NCBI GenBank assembly: GCA_958295845.1 | Contig: OY282376.1 | Span: 2,121,022-2,185,021 of the forward strand | Direction: 5' to 3' | Length of the DNA: 64,000 nt | Source: Caldilineaceae bacterium | GTDB lineage: Bacteria; Chloroflexota; Anaerolineae; Caldilineales; Caldilineaceae | In this document: positions 55,419 to 62,954 of the stretch, piece by piece | Layout of the letters: each line of letters begins with the position of its first letter | Numbering within the stretch: position 1 is the stretch's first letter | Notes under the pieces: model-generated | What the model was told of the DNA's origin: nothing | Databases searched by the model: none | The model's input: the letters and a program-made list of their open reading frames with translations, nothing else | Position numbers and translations under genes: made by a program

Positions 55419-55540
55419 CCTCCGTGGACAAAAGGTTTTGCCGTTGCAGGTGCCCTTCTCCGTGTTCCTCCGTGGCCCTCCGTGGTTCAAAAAAGGTGTA
55501 GCCGTTGCAGTCGCCCTTCTCCGCGCCCCATCATAACAGC
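55419..55540. repeat. Family 2 repeat, copy b (internally doubled)
   Basis: AAAAGGTTTTGCCGTTGCAGG-TGCCCTTCTCCGTG, CCTCCGTGGCCCTCCGTGG, then a second AAAAAGGTGTAGCCGTTGCAG-TCGCCCTTCTCCGCG. The flanking unit is duplicated in tandem. Confidence 0.75.
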
Positions 55541-55586
55541 AACGATCGGCCCGGTGAAGCAACCACAAACCGCCGCCAATCAGAGA

Positions 55587-55615
55587 TTGACAATCCGCGT
55601 AGCAGCAAATATAGT
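55587..55615 (+). promoter_or_regulatory. Promoter of the SH3b protein gene
   Basis: TTGACA (55587-55592), 17-base spacer, TATAGT (55610-55615), 66 bases before the ATG. The same hexamers and spacing as the promoter at 25708-25736. Confidence 0.8.
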
Positions 55616-55680
55616 TGATTTGTTATCATTAACGTTATTCCAAAATCATTCAGGCAGGAGAAACAGGCAGAGGGGGAAAA

Positions 55681-56625
55681 ATGAAGAAACTACTATCAAT
55701 ACTACTCATCTTAATCTTCCTGATCGGCGTCGGTGTCCCGCTCTATGCGCAAGACGAAACGCTCACACTCGAAAGCCTCGCCGAAAAAGTAGAGGCAATG
55801 GTCGAACTCGTTACCTCCTTATCCGATCGAATGAACGACTTCGAGGTCCGCCTTGCCGCGCTCGAAGCGACCGACACACCGACGGCAACACCCACTCCTG
55901 CTCCTACGGAGACGCCGACACCAACCGGAACGTCCACGCCCACACCGACCGCGACGTCCACCTCCCCCACCGTCTCGATCACCAGGGCCATGAACGTGCG
56001 CGCGGGCCCTGGCACTAACTATAGCGTAATCGGCCAGGCCGCGGCCGGCAGCGAGTACACAATCTCCGGCAAAAATCCCGCCGGTGGCTGGTGGCAGATA
56101 ATCTACGGCGGCCAGTACGGCTGGGTCTATGCGCCGCTGGTTTCGGCCACCAATCCCGAGCTAGTCCAGGTTGCGCCTGCTATTCCAACGCCAGCCGCAA
56201 CCCCGGTCCCAACAGCACCACCACCGCCCACCGCGACACCTGTTCCCGCATTCGCCTACTCCCTCGTCAACAGCGGCAGCTGCCCGGGCAACAACCAGCA
56301 GACCTTCTTCGAGGGCCTGATCCATGACAGGAACAACAATGTCCTCAACAACGTCTGCGTACACGTTGCCTTCAACGGCCCCCGCAACACCAAGTGCTCC
56401 GGCTGTGGTAAACCAACCGGCAAGTGGGGCTTCTCCCCCTTCGGTGGGCCAGCCTCATCCGGCACTTACGTCGAAATCTGGGTCGTGAACTGCCCCGGTG
56501 GCGTTAACACCGATGGCGCCCACAACTCAAAGGACTTCTCAAACTTGACGCCGCTCTCGCCCAAGTGGACCAAGACCATCAGCAACAGCGTAGCCTGTAC
56601 CGGTATCACCTTCAAGCAAAACTAA
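55681..56625 (+). CDS. Secreted SH3b-domain protein with Cys-rich C-terminal domain
   Basis: 314-residue exported protein. Signal peptide (1-23, ending LYAQ), short coiled coil (26-62), T/P-rich linker (63-97), SH3b domain (98-157: MNVRAGPGTNYSVIGQAAAGSEY, GWVYAPLV), a second P/T/A-rich linker (158-190) and an uncharacterised domain (191-314) with cysteines in SGSCPGN, NVCVHV, TKCSGCGKP, VVNCPGG and SVACTGI. That suggests disulfides or a metal site. SH3b domains bind cell-wall peptides. A GGGGG-type site precedes the ATG. Strong promoter and terminator on both sides make it a single-gene unit. Confidence 0.85.
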   Translation: MKKLLSILLILIFLIGVGVPLYAQDETLTLESLAEKVEAMVELVTSLSDRMNDFEVRLAALEATDTPTATPTPAPTETPTPTGTSTPTPTATSTSPTVSITRAMNVRAGPGTNYSVIGQAAAGSEYTISGKNPAGGWWQIIYGGQYGWVYAPLVSATNPELVQVAPAIPTPAATPVPTAPPPPTATPVPAFAYSLVNSGSCPGNNQQTFFEGLIHDRNNNVLNNVCVHVAFNGPRNTKCSGCGKPTGKWGFSPFGGPASSGTYVEIWVVNCPGGVNTDGAHNSKDFSNLTPLSPKWTKTISNSVACTGITFKQN

Positions 56626-56652
56626 ACATCCTCAGACGAGAATAGTCAATGA

Positions 56653-56680
56653 AAGGGCAGGCCTTGTGCCTGCCCTTTTG
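56653..56680 (+). terminator. Intrinsic terminator of the SH3b protein gene (family 3 hairpin, copy c)
   Basis: AAAGGGCAGGC-CTTGT-GCCTGCCCTTTTG: 11-bp stem with a T-run, about 30 bases past the stop. The same hairpin is repeated at 25595-25623 and 42684-42712, so it is both a terminator here and a member of a dispersed family. Confidence 0.85.
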
Positions 56681-56845
56681 CTTCCAATCAAGAAACGAAC
56701 AGGAAGGGACGGGCCTCGCACCTGTCTTGGTCCATCACTATGTGCAATCGATCAATAAAACCCGATCAAGCCCGCATGTGTTCCGATCCCGTTGAATGTT
56801 GAACCATAGTCCCTCACTGTCAACCGAACCTGAACGATTCAGTCT

Positions 56846-57736
56846 CTACAATTTTTTCATCACATGAAAATACACATGCGATCGCTCAGGATCATCTTTC
56901 CATGCCTCCAGCACAGGCGCGATCTCCTCCGGTATCCGCCTGGCCATACTGAGCGCTGCCTTGTGCGTCGCCCTGCGCACCACCGTCCGGTCGTCAGCGG
57001 CCAGCTCATGTAGCAGTTCAGACAACAGCCCGAAATGCTTGGCCGCCTCAGCCGCAGACAGCGCCATTGCTACATTCCACCGCGCCCTCGGATGACTGCT
57101 CGCCCGCCCCAGCCACGCCGCCACCAGCGCCGGCTGCGCCTTCAAAAAGCTGTCCCCAATCGCAAACGCACCCAGATTTTTGCGAACATAAGGATCATCG
57201 TCCTCCAGCAACGGCGTCAACGCCTCCAGCAGCAGCCGGCACTCATTCCTCGTACAGCTACCTGCCGCCGACCCGCTCGCCACCGCCGCCGCCCGCCGCA
57301 CATTCGGCGAAGAATGCTCTGCCCACGCCAGCACCGTCGGATAGATAGCCGCAAAGTTCTCGCTGATCACCCGCCTCAACGCACTCGCAGCCCACTCCCG
57401 CACCTCCCAATTCTCGCTGTCAGCCAGACTCAATATGATTGCCGTTACCTCCGCCGGACCGTGCCCGAACAAATGCCCAAGCAGCACAAGCCCAACCTCC
57501 TGCGCGCCCGCACTCTCCGAACGCGCAAACGCGACCCCCGCCTCGTACAACGCACCGGTAGAATCCCCAAAGTGCCTCTCCAACATCTTCGCCGCCGCAA
57601 GCTTATCAGCCTGCCGCGGCGTACCCGCATGCGCAGTCTTCAGCGAATCAAGCACCGAAATCGCCTCAGCCAACTCTCCACGCCTGATAGCCGTGACAAA
57701 GCCGTCTCTCCACGCACTCTTGCTTCGTGTAGCCAT
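56846..57736 (-). CDS. HEAT-repeat protein, AlkD-like DNA alkylation repair family
   Basis: 296-residue all-alpha protein built of about six HEAT-like helical pairs. The segments NWEVREWAASALRRVI, SPNVRRAAAVASG and DDPYVRKNLGAFAIGDSFLKAQPALVAAWL have the AlkD-family look (DNA glycosylases that remove alkylated bases without base flipping). The AlkD catalytic Trp/Asp residues cannot be placed with confidence. I chose the ATG at 57736, with GGGGAGGA 7 bases upstream; the frame extends to 57820 without signals. A non-enzymatic HEAT protein is possible. Transcribed alone on the minus strand. Confidence 0.7.
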   Translation of the reverse strand: MATRSKSAWRDGFVTAIRRGELAEAISVLDSLKTAHAGTPRQADKLAAAKMLERHFGDSTGALYEAGVAFARSESAGAQEVGLVLLGHLFGHGPAEVTAIILSLADSENWEVREWAASALRRVISENFAAIYPTVLAWAEHSSPNVRRAAAVASGSAAGSCTRNECRLLLEALTPLLEDDDPYVRKNLGAFAIGDSFLKAQPALVAAWLGRASSHPRARWNVAMALSAAEAAKHFGLLSELLHELAADDRTVVRRATHKAALSMARRIPEEIAPVLEAWKDDPERSHVYFHVMKKL

Positions 57737-58030
57737 CCCAGGTCCTCCCCATTCCGCATTGCGCCGTTCTCTGTTATATGGCATCCTGATCACGCCAAAA
57801 GCTCTCGCTTCAGCGCTCAAACTGTATACTTACCTATAGCCCACGCCGCCGCCAAACGCAAAGCGGCTGCCTGCCCAAATAGCCCGCGAAATCCGGCTGA
57901 ACGTCAGAACCCATAAACACCGGGATCGACCGCCAAATTCATAACCAATAAGAAACGACACAAAAAAAGAGCCGACCGTTCCCCCGACCAAATCCTATCA
58001 TCAGCACCACACAGAAAATGTATACTCCCT

Positions 58031-58100
58031 GGACAAAAAGGTGTTCTCCGTGCCCCTCAGTGGCCCTCCGTGGTTCCAAAAAGGTGTTCGCCGTACCCAC
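58031..58100. repeat. Family 2 repeat, copy c
   Basis: GGACAAAAAGGTGTTCTCCG, CCTCAGTGGCCCTCCGTGGTT and CAAAAAGGTGTTCGCCG, just before the MDR gene at 58152. Confidence 0.75.
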
Positions 58101-58151
58101 TAGCAGCCCTCCCTGACCAGATCCAAACCGCGCCAAAAGGACCAACAATTC

Positions 58152-59108
58152 GTGAGAGCAATCGTAATCAGAAACAGAGACGAAAAAATAAGAGAAAAAG
58201 TCCTCGTCCCCGACTGGCCCGCGCCCGCCCCACCGCACACCAACCAGGTCAAAATCAAGACCCTCTACTCCGGCATAACCAACGGCACCGAACGCAACCA
58301 GCTCCTTAAAGGCAACTACGCCCCCGGCGACCGCCTCCTCCCCATGCCCACCGGCTACCAGACCGTCGGCCGCGTCATTGAGGCCGGCCCCGACACCCAA
58401 CACCTCCAAACTGATGACATCATATTCATCGGCCAAAGCACCGGCGGCCATCTCGACTACATCGTCATCGCCGATGATGCCCTCCTCATCAAACTCCCCC
58501 AAGAAGTCGACCAAAGTGAAGCCGCCATCTACGGAATGGCCGCCGTCGCCCTCAATACCATCCGCAACACCGACCCCAAGATCGGCGAAAGAGTCCTCGT
58601 TGTCGGCGCCGGCTGCGTAGGACAGGTCGCCGCCCAGTTTGCCGCCCTCCAGGGCGCCCGCGTCACAATCTGCGACATCGACGACCGCCGCCTCGAAATA
58701 GCCCGCCAAGTCGGCGCCGCCGAGCAAACGCTCAACGTCGAAGGTGATCGCTGGTCAGCGCAGATCGCCGACGAAAGCTTCGACGCCGTCCTCGACTTTG
58801 CCGGCGTCCCCGGCATGGAAGAACAGCTAATCCTCGCAATGCGCACCGGCGGACGTGTCCTCTTCATCGCCGGACGTGACCGCGTCGACTACCCCTTCAA
58901 CCTCGCCCAGCGCCGCCTCATAACCGTCAAACAAAACAGCCACTTCTATGTCGATGACCTCGAGAACCTCGCCCGCCTCCACAGCCGCGGCCGCATCGAC
59001 CTCGCCTCTCTCATTCAAGACGTAGTCCCCGCCGAAGAGGCCAAACGCATTTACGACACCCTGCGCGACCGGCCCAACGACCTCCTCGGCACCGTATTCA
59101 GTTGGTGA
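58152..59108 (+). CDS. Zinc-less MDR dehydrogenase
   Basis: 318-residue medium-chain dehydrogenase/reductase. The cofactor motif is VVGAGCVGQ, and the N-terminal domain has TLYSGITNGTERNQLLKGNY, a segment like that of BchC and related dehydrogenases. The zinc ligands of alcohol dehydrogenases (Cys and the four-Cys lobe) are absent, so it belongs to the non-zinc or sorbitol/threonine-type subgroup. It starts at GTG. Followed 20 bases later by a ThuA-like gene, with which it probably forms an operon for sugar oxidation. Confidence 0.85.
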   Translation: MRAIVIRNRDEKIREKVLVPDWPAPAPPHTNQVKIKTLYSGITNGTERNQLLKGNYAPGDRLLPMPTGYQTVGRVIEAGPDTQHLQTDDIIFIGQSTGGHLDYIVIADDALLIKLPQEVDQSEAAIYGMAAVALNTIRNTDPKIGERVLVVGAGCVGQVAAQFAALQGARVTICDIDDRRLEIARQVGAAEQTLNVEGDRWSAQIADESFDAVLDFAGVPGMEEQLILAMRTGGRVLFIAGRDRVDYPFNLAQRRLITVKQNSHFYVDDLENLARLHSRGRIDLASLIQDVVPAEEAKRIYDTLRDRPNDLLGTVFSW

Positions 59109-59128
59109 AAAAAGGAAAAGAGCAAACG

Positions 59129-59779
59129 ATGAGCGCGAATCAACCCGACAGTGACAGCATCAAAGTCGCCGTCATCACCGGCGGTCACTTCTTCGACGTT
59201 CCCGGCTTCCATGCAATCTTCCGCGACATGCCGGAGGTCGACAGCTACATCCAGCTCGAGGCCAACTGGGCCGCCGATATCGGCAATGTGCTGGACACCT
59301 ACGACGTCTTTCTCTTCTACAACATGCCCCGCGGCGTCCCCGAAGAGAGGACACGGCCCGTCCTCGAAAAACTCGGCGATAGCGGCCAGGGCATCTTTCT
59401 CCTCCACCACGCCATCCTCGCCTACGAACAGTGGCCCTTCTGGTCAGACCTGGTCGGCATCCCGGATCGCAGCTTCGGCTACGACCATGAACAGGAGCTC
59501 ACCGTCGACGTCGCCGATCCCACCCACCCCATAACTCAGGGCATCCAACCCTGGCAAATGGTCGACGAGACCTACTCCATGGCCAGCGCAGGCCAGGACA
59601 GCCATCTCCTGCTCACCACCGAACACGCCAGGAGCATGCGCGTCCTCGGCTGGACGCGCCAATTCAGAAACGCCCGCGTCTTCTGCTTCCAGTCCGGCCA
59701 CGATAATCTCACCTACGCCGACGCCAACTTCCGCAAGACAGTCCTGCGCGGCATCCAATGGTGCGCCCGCCGCATCTGA
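59129..59779 (+). CDS. ThuA-like domain protein
   Basis: 216-residue protein of the ThuA/trehalose-utilisation family, a class-I glutamine-amidotransferase-like fold. Typical pattern: VAVITGGHFFDVPGFHAIF, DTYDVFLFYNMP, GQGIFLLHHAILAYEQWPFW, VADPTHPITQGI and the closing GRVFCFQSGHD-type stretch (here ARVFCFQSGHDNLTYADANFRK). It lacks the Cys nucleophile of amidotransferases, as the family does. ThuA proteins take part in disaccharide 3-keto sugar pathways, which fits the dehydrogenase before it. I chose the ATG at 59129. Convergent with cobQ. Confidence 0.9.
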   Translation: MSANQPDSDSIKVAVITGGHFFDVPGFHAIFRDMPEVDSYIQLEANWAADIGNVLDTYDVFLFYNMPRGVPEERTRPVLEKLGDSGQGIFLLHHAILAYEQWPFWSDLVGIPDRSFGYDHEQELTVDVADPTHPITQGIQPWQMVDETYSMASAGQDSHLLLTTEHARSMRVLGWTRQFRNARVFCFQSGHDNLTYADANFRKTVLRGIQWCARRI

Positions 59780-59785
59780 TCTGCA

Positions 59786-59815
59786 CCGGCTCGAACCACC
59801 CCCCGACCGAGCCGG
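59786..59815. terminator. Stem-loop between convergent thuA-like and cobQ genes
   Basis: CCGGCTCG (59786-59793) and CGAGCCGG (59808-59815), perfect 8-bp stem, loop 14, seven bases past the ThuA-like stop. No T-run, so efficiency is uncertain; it could serve both directions. Confidence 0.5.
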
Positions 59816-59862
59816 CAGTGGAGCAGAGAACGCCCACCCTTAATCGGCATCACCCGTCACGC

Positions 59863-61347
59863 CTATGCGATCAGCGCCTCCACAGCTGCCCAGTCAACTG
59901 CCTCCTCCACCGCATCTGCTAGCCGGTCATACTCCCCGTTCCGCAGCGCCGCAGTCGCAACAACAGGCCCGGACCACCCCAGCCCGCGCAGCCAGGCGTG
60001 CCGAAAACCGTCGTTCTCGAACACCCCATGTACGTACGTACCCCACACGCTCCCATCCTTTGACCGGGCGCCATCCGCAATGCGTACCGCTTGGTCGCTT
60101 CGCACGATGATTTCGCCGAACGGCAACGTTCCCTCGCCGACAATCGATTCCCCTGTGTGGATCTCGTATCCCCGCACAGCCTCCCCGTCGGGTAACTTCA
60201 TTTGGACCTGATGCGTCTCCTTCTGCGCCGAGAACGCCGTGCCAACCGGCAACAGACCCAATCCCGCAGCCTGCTCCCCCCGCGCCCCCTCCACCCCCAG
60301 CGCATCCGTCAACCATTCGCCCGCCATCTGATAACCGCCGCAGACGCCCACCACCTGCGCGCCCTGCCCGTGCGCCGCCAGGATCGCCTCGTCCAGACCC
60401 CCCTCCCGCAACCACGCCAGGTCCGCAAGCGTCGCCTTGGTCCCCGGAAGAATGACCGCTGCCGGATGTCCAAGCGCCTCAGCCCGTGCCACATACCGCA
60501 ACCTCACACCCGGCTCCACATCCAGCGCATCGAACTCGTCAAAATTCGCGATGCGCGGCAGGCTGATCACCGCGACGTCGAGCTGTCCCTCCGACAGCGG
60601 GGCCGTCGTAGCACGGTCCCGCTCCAGAGGGACGGCATCCTCGTCAGCGATTCGCAAATCCGGCAGAAAAGGGATTACGCCCAGCGTGGGAACGCCGAAC
60701 GCCCTTTCCTTTAGCATCGCCAACCCGTCGCCCAACAGTGCCGGATCCCCCCGAAACCTGTTGATCAGAAAGCCGCGCACCAGCAACCGCTCCTCCGGCT
60801 CCAGCAGCAGCATTGTCCCCGCCAGCGCCGCAAACACTCCCCCCCGGTCGATGTCCCCAACCAGCAGACAGGACGCCCCCGCATACTGGGCCATACGCAG
60901 ATTGACGATGTCACCCGCCTTCAGATTGATCTCCGCCGGGCTGCCAGCCCCCTCCATAACGACTACGTCGTAACGCGACGCCAGCCGGTCATAGGCCGCC
61001 GTCACCTCGCCCCACAGACGCGCCTTCGTCTCCATCCAGTTGCCTGCCTCGATCTGTCCCGCCATCCTGCCGTTCAGCACCACCTGGCTTCTCCGGTTCC
61101 CCTCCGGCTTCAGCAGGACCGGATTCATATCCGTGTGCGCATAGATCCCCGCCGCCTCCGCCTGCACGATCTGCGCCCGGCCCATCTCGCCGCCTTCCGG
61201 CGTCACGCCCGCATTGTTGCTCATATTCTGCGCCTTGAAAGGCGCTACCCGCACGCCTCTCCGCGCCAAAATCCGGCAAAAAGCCGTCGCCAGAAGGCTC
61301 TTCCCCGCATTCGAGTGCGTCCCCAGCATCATCAGTGCCGGCGTCAT
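59863..61347 (-). CDS. cobQ: Adenosylcobyrate (cobyric acid) synthase CobQ
   Basis: 494-residue ATP-dependent amidase that adds four amide groups to adenosylcobyrinate a,c-diamide in cobalamin synthesis. The N-terminal dethiobiotin-synthetase-like domain has the ATP loop GTHSNAGKS, the [23 protein letters not shown] block and [12 protein letters not shown]. The C-terminal glutaminase domain has the nucleophile C336 in GVCGGYQM and H440 in GTYVHGVF. Full length for the family. It starts 12 bases after the binding-protein gene, so the two are co-transcribed with cobN upstream. Confidence 0.97.
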   Translation of the reverse strand: MTPALMMLGTHSNAGKSLLATAFCRILARRGVRVAPFKAQNMSNNAGVTPEGGEMGRAQIVQAEAAGIYAHTDMNPVLLKPEGNRRSQVVLNGRMAGQIEAGNWMETKARLWGEVTAAYDRLASRYDVVVMEGAGSPAEINLKAGDIVNLRMAQYAGASCLLVGDIDRGGVFAALAGTMLLLEPEERLLVRGFLINRFRGDPALLGDGLAMLKERAFGVPTLGVIPFLPDLRIADEDAVPLERDRATTAPLSEGQLDVAVISLPRIANFDEFDALDVEPGVRLRYVARAEALGHPAAVILPGTKATLADLAWLREGGLDEAILAAHGQGAQVVGVCGGYQMAGEWLTDALGVEGARGEQAAGLGLLPVGTAFSAQKETHQVQMKLPDGEAVRGYEIHTGESIVGEGTLPFGEIIVRSDQAVRIADGARSKDGSVWGTYVHGVFENDGFRHAWLRGLGWSGPVVATAALRNGEYDRLADAVEEAVDWAAVEALIA

Positions 61348-61359
61348 CTTCTCTCCCGT

Positions 61360-62595
61360 CTACTGAAGCTGGTGGAACCAGGTCGGCTCATGCTCAGGCA
61401 GAAGTTCAGGATGGAAGATCCTGATCAAATCGGCCAGCACCAGGTCGGGGTTGGCCACTCCCGTTTCCCAGTAGTCGTTCCCACCCCACTCGTTCACCTT
61501 CGCATTGTTGTTAAAGACCGAGCCCCGCTCAACCGCTGCCAGATCCGCGTACCGCTCGTCCGCCGCCAGAATGTCATCTGCGCTTGACCAAGCTCCTGTG
61601 TTGGGCAGCCACACGTCCGCACCGCTCGCGACCTCAAACACAACCTCCATCGCCAGCGGAACCGAGCCGGTCGACTCGTCCTCCTGCCAGAGATAGTTGC
61701 CTCCCGCGTCGGCAATATACTGGGCAAAATAACTGTTGCCACCGGGCACGCGCCACGACTCCCGCCGCGCAATGCCCACCAGCACCGTAGGCCGCGATTC
61801 AACACCTGCCGCCAGCGCCGCCATCTCGTTGTAGCGGGTCGCGATGCCGCTGAAAACCCGTTCCGCCGCCGCCTCCCGGTTGAAAAAGAGCCCGGTAACC
61901 TTCATCCACTCAGTGCGCCCCAGCGGCGAAGTCTCCATGTACCCCGCCGTCAGCGCCACCGGCAGCCCCGCCTCAATCAGCTTGGGATGCGTGTCGTAAT
62001 CCAGATTCCCATAGGCAAAAGTGATGATCAACTGCGGGTCCAGGTCGATCAGGACCTCGGTATTCACGCCCGTCCCCGTGCCAGCCTCCCGCACCGCGCC
62101 CGCATCGATCAACTCGCGCACATCCGCCGTATTGATATAGTCAAAACGGTCCACCGCCACCAGACGGTCCAACAGACCCAGCTCCTGCAAATGCGGCAAT
62201 ACAGTCGAAGTGAGAGCGGCCACGCTCCCGATCGGCACTTCGATCACCGCCGCATCGTCATAACCCTCCGGGACCGGCGCGCCGCACTGCACCAGCACAT
62301 ACTCGAACGTCTCCTCAGCGCCCCGCCACGGATTGTGCAGCGTCAGCACCTTGTAATGACCGTGATACGACACGCTCCAACCCTCCGCATACGCCGGCGC
62401 CACCTTCTCCGGAAAATAATCAGCATCCGGGTTAAAAGCCCCGATACATCCCCCATAAAGATTCGACTCCGGCGCCGCCGAGCTCGCCCCTTCGCCGCCC
62501 GCCGCGGCGCCCACATCCCCCGCAGGTATCGGCGTAACCACACAACCTGCCAGCACCGCAAAGACCAATCCCACCAACAATACGCTCGTCTTCAT
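61360..62595 (-). CDS. Metal-chelate/cobalamin-type ABC solute-binding lipoprotein (BtuF/FepB-like)
   Basis: 411-residue binding protein of the periplasmic-binding type 2 (TroA/BtuF-like) fold. Sec signal with the lipobox LAGC (C18), not Tat as in the sugar-binding proteins. Family features: VLPHLQELGLLDRLVAV, DPQLIITFAYGN, GRTEWMKVTGLFFNREAAAERVF and VLADLIRIFHPELLP. I chose the ATG at 62595, with AAAGGA at a good distance. Placed between cobN and cobQ, it most likely binds a corrinoid or cobalt/iron chelate. No BtuC/D-type genes follow within the window. Confidence 0.88.
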   Translation of the reverse strand: MKTSVLLVGLVFAVLAGCVVTPIPAGDVGAAAGGEGASSAAPESNLYGGCIGAFNPDADYFPEKVAPAYAEGWSVSYHGHYKVLTLHNPWRGAEETFEYVLVQCGAPVPEGYDDAAVIEVPIGSVAALTSTVLPHLQELGLLDRLVAVDRFDYINTADVRELIDAGAVREAGTGTGVNTEVLIDLDPQLIITFAYGNLDYDTHPKLIEAGLPVALTAGYMETSPLGRTEWMKVTGLFFNREAAAERVFSGIATRYNEMAALAAGVESRPTVLVGIARRESWRVPGGNSYFAQYIADAGGNYLWQEDESTGSVPLAMEVVFEVASGADVWLPNTGAWSSADDILAADERYADLAAVERGSVFNNNAKVNEWGGNDYWETGVANPDLVLADLIRIFHPELLPEHEPTWFHQLQ

Positions 62596-62787
62596 CACTC
62601 GTCCTTTCATGCCAGTTGCCCACACAAAATATTGTCCAGGAAACAGCCCTCAAGACTCCAACCTCTGCTGTCCCCAAATTCCTGCACAACCGAAAAGGCT
62701 CGATTTTACGACCGGTCTCTACCCGCCCGCACCGTCACTATCCACTGACCCCTGACCCCTGACCACTGACCCCTGACCCCTGCAGTT

Positions 62788-62910
62788 GTGCGTTCGGCCC
62801 TTCGGCCCTCCCTTGTGCAGGGGCTGCGCCCCCGCAACGCCCCGCCCTTGCTAGCCACCAGGTTCATTCTGCCCCGGCATCATGTCTAGCCAACAGTGTC
62901 TACCCCCCAC
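62788..62910. repeat. Family 1 repeat, copy d
   Basis: GTGCGTTCGGCCCTTCGGCC, hairpin with GGGGCTGCGCCCC, CGCAACGCCCCGCCCTTGCTAGCC, then GCCCCGGCATCATGTCTAGCC. Preceded at 62741-62787 by CCCCTGACCACTGACCCCTGAC-type repeats ending CTGCAGTT, as copy a is. It sits inside the cobN-binding-protein gap. Confidence 0.85.
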
Positions 62911-62954
62911 CCGCTGCCTCAACCCCCTGTAGTTTCCCCGCAGTTCCCCTGCCG

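Noticed and set aside
62741..62787. Short repeats CCCCTGACCACTGACC that might suggest a CRISPR array
   Set aside because: Units are 7-8 bases, directly adjacent, with no unique spacers of constant length and no cas genes nearby.
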